From contig JARWKL010000005.1 of NCBI GenBank assembly GCA_029961685.1, positions 17,326,164 through 17,390,163 of the forward strand: DNA of 64,000 nucleotides, read 5' to 3'. This stretch comes from Aristolochia californica (lineage: Eukaryota; Streptophyta; Magnoliopsida; Piperales; Aristolochiaceae). Numbering within the stretch: position 1 is the stretch's first letter; the number at the start of each line of letters is the position of its first letter. Below are positions 51,325 to 63,169 of this stretch, piece after piece. The notes below the pieces were generated by a model, which saw nothing but the letters and a program-made list of their open reading frames with translations, was not told the origin of the DNA and made no database searches. The translations under genes were made by a program, and so were the position numbers.

Positions 51325-53956
51325 TTATCATGCGTTACGGGCTATATTACCCTGAGAAATGACTTACGGATTGGGAGTCAACACTCAGTTCAAAATTCCC
51401 CGACGATTGCAAAACCTGATATATAAGAACTAAAAAGGGCTTACAATCCCTAAAAATTACAGACACTCCTTGGAATTATCTCTCTCTACATTTGTGCATT
51501 GCGCATTTCCATTTTAGATGTACTCATTTTTCTTAAATAAAAACTTTGAGTTTTCGGTCTCCCTTCATCCCGTAAACCAAAAATGCAAATAGATCACCAC
51601 AAAATGAAAATTTTAGAGTTTATGTTTGGAAAAATTTTAAAACAATAACAAATGTAAGTAAAGAAAATCTATTCACACACCACAAATGAACCCAAAAGTT
51701 TTGCTGTCCAAGTTTGGGAAATTCCACCAGTTCAACCCTAACAGCTTGGAATTTTATAAGAATGAGATTTCTTCCACACATGCTTTAAAAATGGATCTGC
51801 ATGCTTCAAACGCGTTAAAGATGCAAATCACCTATGGATCAAAACCTTTTGAAGAGAATGACAAACGTTCATTAAATTCTAAAAGTGAACGTGCGGTGGG
51901 ATATTTGCCCGAGTCAAACTAGCCATTATTTTGCCCATTTACAAAAAGCTGACCTAACGATCATAGATGATTGTAAAGTGATTTATCATGCGTTACGGGC
52001 TATATTACCCTGAGAAATGACTTACGGATTGGGATTCAACACTCAGTTCAAAATTCCCCGACGATTGCAAAACCTGATATATAAGAACTAAAAAGGGCTT
52101 ACAATCCCTAAAAATTACAGACACTCCTTGGAATTATCTCTCTCTACATTTGTGCATTGCGCATTTCCATTTTAGATGTACTCATTTTTCTTAAATAAAA
52201 ACTTTGAGTTTTCGGTCTCCCTTCATCCCGTAAACCAAAAATGCAAATAGATCACCACAAAATGAAAATTTTAGAGTTTATGTTTGGAAAAATTTTAAAA
52301 CAATAACAAATGTAAGTAAAGAAAATCTATTCACACACCACAAATGAACCCAAAAGTTTTGCTGTCCAAGTTTGGGAAATTCCACCAGTTCAACCCTAAC
52401 AGCTTGGAATTTTATAAGAATGAGATTTCTTCCACACATGCTTTAAAAATGGATCTGCATGCTTCAAACGCGTTAAAGATGCAAATCACCTATGGATCAA
52501 AACCTTTTGAAGAGAATGACAAACGTTCATTAAATTCTAAAAGTGAACGTGCGGTGGGATATTTGCCCGAGTCAAACTAGCCATTTTTTTGCCCATTTAC
52601 AAAAAGCTGACCTAACGATCATAGATGATTGTAAAGTGATTTATCATGCGTTACGGGCTATATTACCCTGAGAAATGACTTACGGATTGGGAGTCAACAC
52701 TCAGTTCAAAATTCCCCGACGATTGCAAAACCTGATATATAAGAACTAAAAAGGGCTTACAATCCCTAAAAATTACAGACACTCCTTGGAATTATCTCTC
52801 TCTACATTTGTGCATTGCGCATTTCCATTTTAGATGTACTCATTTTTCTTAAATAAAAACTTTGAGTTTTCGGTCTCCCTTCATCCCGTAAACCAAAAAT
52901 GCAAATAGATCACCACAAAATGAAAATTTTAGAGTTTATGTTTGGAAAAATTTTAAAACAATAACAAATGTAAGTAAAGAAAATCTATTCACACACCACA
53001 AATGAACCCAAAAGTTTTGCTGTCCAAGTTTGGGAAATTCCACCAGTTCAACCCTAACAGCTTGGAATTTTATAAGAATGAGATTTCTTCCACACATGCT
53101 TTAAAAATGGATCTGCATGCTTCAAACGCGTTAAAGATGCAAATCACCTATGGATCAAAACCTTTTGAAGAGAATGACAAACGTTCATTAAATTCTAAAA
53201 GTGAACGTGCGGTGGGATATTTGCCCGAGTCAAACTAGCCATTATTTTGCCCATTTACAAAAAGCTGACCTAACGATCATAGATGATTGTAAAGTGATTT
53301 ATCATGCGTTACGGGCTATATTACCCTGAGAAATGACTTACGGATTGGGAGTCAACACTCAGTTCAAAATTCCCCGACGATTGCAAAACCTGATATATAA
53401 GAACTAAAAAGGGCTTACAATCCCTAAAAATTACAGACACTCCTTGGAATTATCTCTCTCTACATTTGTGCATTGCGCATTTCCATTTTAGATGTACTCA
53501 TTTTTCTTAAATAAAAACTTTGAGTTTTCGGTCTCCCTTCATCCCGTAAACCTAAAATGCAAAAAGATCACCACAAAATGAAAATTTTAGAGTTTATGTT
53601 TGGAAAAATTTTAAAACAATAACAAATGTAAGTAAAGAAAATCTATTCACACACCACAAATGAACCCAAAAGTTTTGCTGTCCAAGTTTGGGAAATTCCA
53701 CCAGTTCAACCCTAACAGCTTGGAATTTTATAAGAATGAGATTTCTTCCACACATGCTTTAAAAATGGATCTGCATGCTTCAAACGCGTTAAAGATGCAA
53801 ATCACCTATGGATCAAAACCTTTTGAAGAGAATGACAAACGTTCATTAAATTCTAAAAGTGAACATGCGGTGGGATATTTGCCCGAGTCAAACTAGCCAT
53901 TATTTTGCCCATTTACAAAAAGCTGACCTAACGATCATAGATGATTGTAAAGTGAT
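51325..53956. repeat. Disrupted tetrad region (units 79-82)
   Basis: The 4-unit order is broken here. A plain unit (79) stands where the R69H and CCCTAAG units should be. The order then resumes with GGGATTCA/CCATTTTTTT (80), plain (81) and R69H (82, which also has CCTAAAATGC). One unit has apparently been lost or the run reset by unequal exchange. Confidence 0.6.
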
Positions 53957-54317
53957 TTATCATGCGTTACGGGCTATATTACCCTAAGAAATGACTTACG
54001 GATTGGGAGTCAACACTCAGTTCAAAATTCCCCGACGATTGCAAAACCTGATATATAAGAACTAAAAAGGGCTTACAATCCCTAAAAATTACAGACACTC
54101 CTTGGAATTATCTCTCTCTACATTTGTGCATTGCGCATTTCCATTTTAGATGTACTCATTTTTCTTAAATAAAAACTTTGAGTTTTCGGTCTCCCTTCAT
54201 CCCGTAAACCAAAAATGCAAATAGATCACCACAAAATGAAAATTTTAGAGTTTATGTTTGGAAAAATTTTAAAACAATAACAAATGTAAGTAAAGAAAAT
54301 CTATTCACACACCACAA

Positions 54318-54554
54318 ATGAACCCAAAAGTTTTGCTGTCCAAGTTTGGGAAATTCCACCAGTTCAACCCTAACAGCTTGGAATTTTATAAGAATGAGAT
54401 TTCTTCCGCACATGCTTTAAAAATGGATATGCATGCTTCAAACGCGTTAAAGATGCAAATCACCTATGGATCAAAACCTTTTGAAGAGAATGACAAACGT
54501 TCATTAAATTCTAAAAGTGAACGTGCGGTGGGATATTTGCCCGAGTCAAACTAG
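54318..54554 (+). CDS. 78-aa hypothetical protein, T31A/L38M allele (unit 83)
   Basis: ACA to GCA at codon 31 and CTG to ATG at codon 38 always occur together. The haplotype also occurs at 54976, 56950, 58924, 59582 and 61556, and with extra changes at 57608 and 58266. It is confined to the right end of the window. Confidence 0.35.
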   Translation: MNPKVLLSKFGKFHQFNPNSLEFYKNEISSAHALKMDMHASNALKMQITYGSKPFEENDKRSLNSKSERAVGYLPESN

Positions 54555-54614
54555 CCATTATTTTGCCCATTTACAAAAAGCTGACCTAACGATCATAGAT
54601 GATTGTAAAGTGAT

Positions 54615-56588
54615 TTATCATGCGTTACGGGCTATATTACCCTGAGAAATGACTTACGGATTGGGAGTCAACACTCAGTTCAAAATTCCCCGACGATTGC
54701 AAAACCTGATATATAAGAACTAAAAAGGGCTTACAATCCCTAAAAATTACAGACACTCCTTGGAATTATCTCTCTCTACATTTGTGCATTGCGCATTTCC
54801 ATTTTAGATGTACTCATTTTTCTTAAATAAAAACTTTGAGTTTTCGGTCTCCCTTCATCCCGTAAACCAAAAATGCAAATAGATCACCACAAAATGAAAA
54901 TTTTAGAGTTTATGTTTGGAAAAATTTTAAAACAATAACAAATGTAAGTAAAGAAAATCTATTCACACACCACAAATGAACCCAAAAGTTTTGCTGTCCA
55001 AGTTTGGGAAATTCCACCAGTTCAACCCTAACAGCTTGGAATTTTATAAGAATGAGATTTCTTCCGCACATGCTTTAAAAATGGATATGCATGCTTCAAA
55101 CGCGTTAAAGATGCAAATCACCTATGGATCAAAACCTTTTGAAGAGAATGACAAACGTTCATTAAATTCTAAAAGTGAACGTGCGGTGGGATATTTGCCC
55201 GAGTCAAACTAGCCATTATTTTGCCCATTTACAAAAAGCTGACCTAACGATCATAGATGATTGTAAAGTGATTTATCATGCGTTACGGGCTATATTACCC
55301 TGAGAAATGACTTACGGGTTGGGAGTCAACACTCAGTTCAAAATTCCCCGACGATTGCAAAACCTGATATATAAGAACTAAAAAGGGCTTACAATCCCTA
55401 AAAATTACAGACACTCCTTGGAATTATCTCTCTCTACATTTGTGCATTGCGCATTTCCATTTTAGATGTACTCATTTTTCTTAAATAAAAACTTTGAGTT
55501 TTCGGTCTCCCTTCATCCCGTAAACCAAAAATGCAAATAGATCACAACAAAATGAAAATTTCAGAGTTTATGTTTGGAAAAATTTTAAAACAATAACAAA
55601 TGTAAGTAAAGAAAATCTATTCACACACCACAAATGAACCCAAAAGTTTTGCTGTCCAAGTTTGGGAAATTCCACCAGTTCAACCCTAACAGCTTGGAAT
55701 TTTATAAGAATGAGATTTCTTCCACACATGCTTTAAAAATGGATCTGCATGCTTCAAACGCGTTAAAGATGCAAATCACCTATGGATCAAAACCTTTTGA
55801 AGAGAATGACAAACGTTCATTAAATTCTAAAAGTGAACGTGCGGTGGGATATTTGCCCGAGTCAAACTAGCCATTATTTTGCCCATTTACAAAAAGCTGA
55901 CCTAACGATCATAGATGATTGTAAAGTGATTTATCATGCGTTACGGGCTATATTACCCTGAGAAATGACTTACGGATTGGGAGTCAACACTCAGTTCAAA
56001 ATTCCCCGACGATTGCAAAACCTGATATATAAGAACTAAAAAGGGCTTACAATCCCTAAAAATTACAGACACTCCTTGGAATTATCTCTCTCTACATTTG
56101 TGCATTGCGCATTTCCATTTTAGATGTACTCATTTTTCTTAAATAAAAACTTTGAGTTTTCGGTCTCCCTTCATCCCGTAAACCAAAAATGCAAATAGAT
56201 CACCACAAAATGAAAATTTTAGAGTTTATGTTTGGAAAAATTTTAAAACAATAACAAATGTAAGTAAAGAAAATCTATTCACACACCACAAATGAACCCA
56301 AAACTTTTGCTGTCCAAATTTGGGAAATTCCACCAGTTCAACCCTAACAGCTTGGAATTTTATAAGAATGAGATTTCTTCCACACATGCTTTAAAAATGG
56401 ATCTGCATGCTTCAAACGCGTTAAAGATGCAAATCACCTATGGATCAAAACCTTTTGAAGAGAATGACAAACGTTCATTAAATTCTAAAAGTGAACGTGC
56501 GGTGGGATATTTGCCCGAGTCAAACTAGCCATTATTTTGCCCATTTACAAAAAGCTGACCTAACGATCATAGATGATTGTAAAGTGAT
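54615..56588. repeat. 3-unit repeat, older copy (units 84-86)
   Basis: The order is T31A/L38M, then CGGGTTGGG with CACAACAAAATG, then a unit with CCAAATTT. This is the same order as units 91-93 and 94-96, but with private changes (TTTCAGAG near 55561 and V5L in unit 86), so it is a more distant relative. Confidence 0.7.
56292..56528 (+). CDS. 78-aa hypothetical protein, V5L allele (unit 86)
   Basis: GTT to CTT at codon 5 is private to this copy. It also has the silent AAG to AAA at codon 9 that links it to units 93 and 96. Confidence 0.35.
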   Translation: MNPKLLLSKFGKFHQFNPNSLEFYKNEISSTHALKMDLHASNALKMQITYGSKPFEENDKRSLNSKSERAVGYLPESN

Positions 56589-57607
56589 TTATCATGCGTT
56601 ACGGGCTATATTACCCTGAGAAATGACTTACGGATTGGGAGTCAACACTCAGTTCAAAATTCCCCGACGATTGCAAAACCTGATATATAAGAACTAAAAA
56701 GGGCTTACAATCCCTAAAAATTACAGACACTCCTTGGAATTATCTCTCTCTACATTTGTGCATTGCGCATTTCCATTTTAGATGTACTCATTTTTCTTAA
56801 ATAAAAACTTTGAGTTTTCGGTCTCCCTTCATCCCGTAAACCAAAAATGCAAATAGATCACCACAAAATGAAAATTTTAGAGTTTATGTTTGGAAAAATT
56901 TTAAAACAATAACAAATGTAAGTAAAGAAAATCTATTCACACACCACAAATGAACCCAAAAGTTTTGCTGTCCAAGTTTGGGAAATTCCACCAGTTCAAC
57001 CCTAACAGCTTGGAATTTTATAAGAATGAGATTTCTTCCGCACATGCTTTAAAAATGGATATGCATGCTTCGAACGCGTTAAAGATGCAAATCACCTATG
57101 GATCAAAACCTTTTGAAGAGAATGACAAACGTTCATTAAATTCTAAAAGTGAACGTGCGGTGGGATATTTGCCCGAGTCAAACTAGCCATTATTTTGCCC
57201 ATTTACAAAAAGCTGACCTAACGATCATAGATGATTGTAAAGTGATTTATCATGCGTTACGGGCTATATTACCCTGAGAAATGACTTACGGATTGGGAGT
57301 CAACACTCAGTTCAAAATTCCCCGACGATTGCAAAACCTGATATATAAGAACTAAAAAGGGCTTACAATCCCTAAAAATTACAGACACTCCTTGGAATTA
57401 TCTCTCTCTACATTTGTGCATTGCGCATTTCCATTTTAGATGTACTCATTTTTCTTAAATAAAAACTTTGAGTTTTCGGTCTCCCTTCATCCCGTAAACC
57501 AAAAATGCAAATAGATCACCACAAAATGAAAATTTTAGAGTTTATGTTTGGAAAAATTTTAAAACAATAACAAATGTAAGTAAAGAAAATCTATTCACAC
57601 ACCACAA

Positions 57608-57844
57608 ATGAACCCAAAAGTTTTGCTGTCCAAGTTTGGGAAATTCCACCAGTTCAACCCTAACAGCTTGGAATTTTATAAGAATGAGATTTCCTCCGCA
57701 CATGCTTTAAAAATGGATATGCATGCTTCAAACCCGTTAAAGATGCAAATCACCTATGGATCAAAACCTTTTGAAGAGAATGACAAACGTTCATTAAATT
57801 CTAAAAGTGAACGTGCGGTGGGATATTTGCCCGAGTCAAACTAG
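57608..57844 (+). CDS. 78-aa hypothetical protein, T31A/L38M/A43P allele (unit 88)
   Basis: GCG to CCG at codon 43 adds a Pro in the second ALKM motif, the most structurally disruptive replacement seen. A silent TCT to TCC at codon 29 is also private. Confidence 0.35.
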   Translation: MNPKVLLSKFGKFHQFNPNSLEFYKNEISSAHALKMDMHASNPLKMQITYGSKPFEENDKRSLNSKSERAVGYLPESN

Positions 57845-58265
57845 CCATTATTTTGCCCATTTACAAAAAGCTGACCTAACGATCATAGATGATTGTAAAG
57901 TGATTTATCATGCGTTACGGGCTATATTACCCTGAGAAATGACTTACGGATTGGGAGTCAACACTCAGTTCAAAATTCCCCGACGATTGCAAAACCTGAT
58001 ATATAAGAACTAAAAAGGGCTTACAATCCCTAAAAATTACAGACACTCCTTGGAATTATCTCTCTCTACATTTGTGCATTGCGCATTTCCATTTTAGATG
58101 TACTCATTTTTCTTAAATAAAAACTTTGAGTTTTCGGTCTCCCTTCATCCCGTAAACCAAAAATGCAAATAGATCACCACAAAATGAAAATTTTAGAGTT
58201 TATGTTTGGAAAAATTTTAAAACAATAACAAATGTAAGTAAAGAAAATCTATTCACACACCACAA

Positions 58266-58502
58266 ATGAACCCAAAAGTTTTGCTGTCCAAGTTTGGGAA
58301 ATTCCACCAGTTCAACCCTAACAACTTGGAATTTTATAAGAATGAGATTTCTTCCGCACATGCTTTAAAAATGGATATGCATGCTTCAAACGCGTTAAAG
58401 ATGCAAATCACCTATGGATCAAAACCTTTTGAAGAGAATGACAAACGTTCATTAAATTCTAAAAGTGAACGTGCGGTGGGATATTTGCCCGAGTCAAACT
58501 AG
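58266..58502 (+). CDS. 78-aa hypothetical protein, S20N/T31A/L38M allele (unit 89)
   Basis: AGC to AAC at codon 20 is private. Codon 20 is Cys in units 30 and 38, so this site has changed in two ways. Confidence 0.35.
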   Translation: MNPKVLLSKFGKFHQFNPNNLEFYKNEISSAHALKMDMHASNALKMQITYGSKPFEENDKRSLNSKSERAVGYLPESN

Positions 58503-59220
58503 CCATTATTTTGCCCATTTACAAAAAGCTGACCTAACGATCATAGATGATTGTAAAGTGATTTATCATGCGTTACGGGCTATATTACCCTGAGAAATGA
58601 CTTACGGATTGGGAGTCAACACTCAGTTCAAAATTCCCCGACGATTGCAAAACCTGATATATAAGAACTAAAAAGGGCTTACAATCCCTAAAAATTACAG
58701 ACACTCCTTGGAATTATCTCTCTCTACATTTGTGCATTGCGCATTTCCATTTTAGATGTACTCATTTTTCTTAAATAAAAACTTTGAGTTTTCGGTCTCC
58801 CTTCATCCCGTAAACCAAAAATGCAAATAGATCACCACAAAATGAAAATTTTAGAGTTTATGTTTGGAAAAATTTTAAAAGAATAACAAATGTAAGTAAA
58901 GAAAATCTATTCACACACCACAAATGAACCCAAAAGTTTTGCTGTCCAAGTTTGGGAAATTCCACCAGTTCAACCCTAACAGCTTGGAATTTTATAAGAA
59001 TGAGATTTCTTCCGCACATGCTTTAAAAATGGATATGCATGCTTCAAACGCGTTAAAGATGCAAATCACCTATGGATCAAAACCTTTTGAAGAGAATGAC
59101 AAACGTTCATTAAATTCTAAAAGTGAACGTGCGGTGGGATATTTGCCCGAGTCAAACTAGCCATTATTTTGCCCATTTACAAAAAGCTGACCTAACGATC
59201 ATAGATGATTGTAAAGTGAT

Positions 59221-62200
59221 TTATCATGCGTTACGGGCTATATTACCCTGAGAAATGACTTACGGATTGGGAGTCAACACTCAGTTCAAAATTCCCCGAC
59301 GATTGCAAAACCTGATATATAAGAACTAAAAAGGGCTTACAATCCCTAAAAATTACAGACACTCCTTGGAATTATCTCTCTCTACATTTGTGCATTGCGC
59401 ATTTCCATTTTAGATGTACTCATTTTTCTTAAATAAAAACTTTGAGTTTTCGGTCTCCCTTCATCCCGTAAACCAAAAATGCAAATAGATCACCACAAAA
59501 TGAAAATTTTAGAGTTTATGTTTGGAAAAATTTTAAAACAATAACAAATGTAAGTAAAGAAAATCTATTCACACACCACAAATGAACCCAAAAGTTTTGC
59601 TGTCCAAGTTTGGGAAATTCCACCAGTTCAACCCTAACAGCTTGGAATTTTATAAGAATGAGATTTCTTCCGCACATGCTTTAAAAATGGATATGCATGC
59701 TTCAAACGCGTTAAAGATGCAAATCACCTATGGATCAAAACCTTTTGAAGAGAATGACAAACGTTCATTAAATTCTAAAAGTGAACGTGCGGTGGGATAT
59801 TTGCCCGAGTCAAACTAGCCATTATTTTGCCCATTTACAAAAAGCTGACCTAACGATCATAGATGATTGTAAAGTGATTTATCATGCGTTACGGGCTATA
59901 TTACCCTGAGAAATGACTTACGGGTTGGGAGTCAACACTCAGTTCAAAATTCCCCGACGATTGCAAAACCTGATATATAAGAACTAAAAAGGGCTTACAA
60001 TCCCTAAAAATTACAGACACTCCTTGGAATTATCTCTCTCTTCATTTGTGCATTGCGCATTTCCATTTTAGATGTACTCATTTTTCTTAAATAAAAACTT
60101 TGAGTTTTCGGTCTCCCTTCATCCCGTAAACCAAAAATGCAAATAGATCACAACAAAATGAAAATTTTAGAGTTTATGTTTGGAAAAATTTTAAAACAAT
60201 AACAAATGTAAGTAAAGAAAATCTATTCACACACCACAAATGAACCCAAAAGTTTTGCTGTCCAAGTTTGGGAAATTCCACCAGTTCAACCCTAACAGCT
60301 TGGAATTTTATAAGAATGAGATTTCTTCCACACATGCTTTAAAAATGGATCTGCATGCTTCAAACGCGTTAAAGATGCAAATCACCTATGGATCAAAACC
60401 TTTTGAAGAGAATGACAAACGTTCATTAAATTCTAAAAGTGAACGTGCGGTGGGATATTTGCCCGAGTCAAACTAGCCATTATTTTGCCCATTTACAAAA
60501 AGCTGACCTAACGATCATAGATGATTGTAAAGTGATTTATCATGCGTTACGGGCTATATTACCCTGAGAAATGACTTACGGATTGGGAGTCAACACTCAG
60601 TTCAAAATTCCCCGACGATTGCAAAACCTGATATATAAGAACTAAAAAGGGCTTACAATCCCTAAAAATTACAGACACTCCTTGGAATTATCTCTCTCTA
60701 CATTTGTGCATTGCGCATTTCCATTTTAGATGTACTCATTTTTCTTAAATAAAAACTTTGAGTTTTCGGTCTCCCTTCATCCCGTAAACCAAAAATGCAA
60801 ATAGATCACCACAAAATGAAAATTTTAGAGTTTATGTTTGGAAAAATTTTAAAACAATAACAAATGTAAGTAAAGAAAATCTATTCACACACCACAAATG
60901 AACCCAAAAGTTTTGCTGTCCAAATTTGGGAAATTCCACCAGTTCAACCCTAACAGCTTGGAATTTTGTAAGAATGAGATTTCTTCCACACATGCTTTAA
61001 AAATGGATCTGCATGCTTCAAACGCGTTAAAGATGCAAATCACCTATGGATCAAAACCTTTTGAAGAGAATGACAAACGTTCATTAAATTCTAAAAGTGA
61101 ACGTGCGGTGGGATATTTGCCCGAGTCAAACTAGCCATTATTTTGCCCATTTACAAAAAGCTGACCTAACGATCATAGATGATTGTAAAGTGATTTATCA
61201 TGCGTTACGGGCTATATTACCCTGAGAAATGACATACGGATTGGGAGTCAACACTCAGTTCAAAATTCCCCGACGATTGCAAAACCTGATATATAAGAAC
61301 TAAAAAGGGCTTACAATCCCTAAAAATTACAGACACTCCTTGGAATTATCTCTCTCTACATTTGTGCATTGCGCATTTCCATTTTAGATGTACTCATTTT
61401 TCTTAAATAAAAACTTTGAGTTTTCGGTCTCCCTTCATCCCGTAAACCAAAAATGCAAATAGATCACCACAAAATGAAAATTTTAGAGTTTATGTTTGGA
61501 AAAATTTTAAAACAATAACAAATGTAAGTAAAGAAAATCTATTCACACACCACAAATGAACCCAAAAGTTTTGCTGTCCAAGTTTGGGAAATTCCACCAG
61601 TTCAACCCTAACAGCTTGGAATTTTATAAGAATGAGATTTCTTCCGCACATGCTTTAAAAATGGATATGCATGCTTCAAACGCGTTAAAGATGCAAATCA
61701 CCTATGGATCAAAACCTTTTGAAGAGAATGACAAACGTTCATTAAATTCTAAAAGTGAACGTGCGGTGGGATATTTGCCCGAGTCAAACTAGCCATTATT
61801 TTGCCCATTTACAAAAAGCTGACCTAACGATCATAGATGATTGTAAAGTGATTTATCATGCGTTACGGGCTATATTACCCTGAGAAATGACTTACGGGTT
61901 GGGAGTCAACACTCAGTTCAAAATTCCCCGACGATTGCAAAACCTGATATATAAGAACTAAAAAGGGCTTACAATCCCTAAAAATTACAGACACTCCTTG
62001 GAATTATCTCTCTCTTCATTTGTGCATTGCGCATTTCCATTTTAGATGTACTCATTTTTCTTAAATAAAAACTTTGAGTTTTCGGTCTCCCTTCATCCCG
62101 TAAACCAAAAATGCAAATAGATCACAACAAAATGAAAATTTTAGAGTTTATGTTTGGAAAAATTTTAAAACAATAACAAATGTAAGTAAAGAAAATCTAT

Positions 62201-63169
62201 TCACACACCACAAATGAACCCAAAAGTTTTGCTGTCCAAGTTTGGGAAATTCCACCAGTTCAACCCTAACAGCTTGGAATTTTATAAGAATGAGATTTCT
62301 TCCACACATGCTTTGAAAATGGATCTGCATGCTTCAAACGCGTTAAAGATGCAAATCACCTATGGATCAAAACCTTTTGAAGAGAATGACAAACGTTCAT
62401 TAAATTCTAAAAGTGAACGTGCGGTGGGATATTTGCCCGAGTCAAACTAGCCATTATTTTGCCCATTTACAAAAAGCTGACCTAACGATCATAGATGATT
62501 GTAAAGTGATTTATCATGCGTTACGGGCTATATTACCCTGAGAAATGACTTACGGATTGGGAGTCAACACTCAGTTCAAAATTCCCCGACGATTGCAAAA
62601 CCTGATATATAAGAACTAAAAAGGGCTTACAATCCCTAAAAATTACAGACACTCCTTGGAATTATCTCTCTCTACATTTGTGCATTGCGCATTTCCATTT
62701 TAGATGTACTCATTTTTCTTAAATAAAAACTTTGAGTTTTCGGTCTCCCTTCATCCCGTAAACCAAAAATGCAAATAGATCACCACAAAATGAAAATTTT
62801 AGAGTTTATGTTTGGAAAAATTTTAAAACAATAACAAATGTAAGTAAAGAAAATCTATTCACACACCACAAATGAACCCAAAAGTTTTGCTGTCCAAATT
62901 TGGGAAATTCCACCAGTTCAACCCTAACAGCTTGGAATTTTGTAAGAATGAGATTTCTTCCACACATGCTTTAAAAATGGATCTGCATGCTTCAAACGCG
63001 TTAAAGATGCAAATCACCTATGGATCAAAACCTTTTGAAGAGAATGACAAACGTTCATTAAATTCTAAAAGTGAACGTGCGGTGGGATATTTGCCCGAGT
63101 CAAACTAGCCATTATTTTGCCCATTTACAAAAAAGCTGACCTAACGATCATAGATGATTGTAAAGTGAT
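59221..63169. repeat. Two tandem copies of a 3-unit (1,974-bp) higher-order repeat (units 91-96)
   Basis: Units 91-93 and 94-96 share the order T31A/L38M; then CGGGTTGGG, CTCTTCATTTG and CACAACAAAATG; then Y24C with CCAAATTT. I saw only isolated differences (GACATACGG near 61235, CTTTGAAAATGG near 62314 and the extra A near 63130), so the duplication is recent. Confidence 0.88.
60898..61134 (+). CDS. 78-aa hypothetical protein, Y24C allele (unit 93)
   Basis: TAT to TGT at codon 24 introduces a Cys. The only other copy with it is 62872-63108, three units later, so it marks the 3-unit repeat. Confidence 0.35.
   Translation: MNPKVLLSKFGKFHQFNPNSLEFCKNEISSTHALKMDLHASNALKMQITYGSKPFEENDKRSLNSKSERAVGYLPESN

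Noticed and set aside
62148..62330. A 60-codon ORF on the minus strand opposite the unit 95 ORF
   Set aside because: It exists only because one A-to-G change (CTTTGAAAATGG) removes a stop on the minus strand in unit 95. In every other unit the frame is closed, so it is a shadow of the plus-strand ORF.
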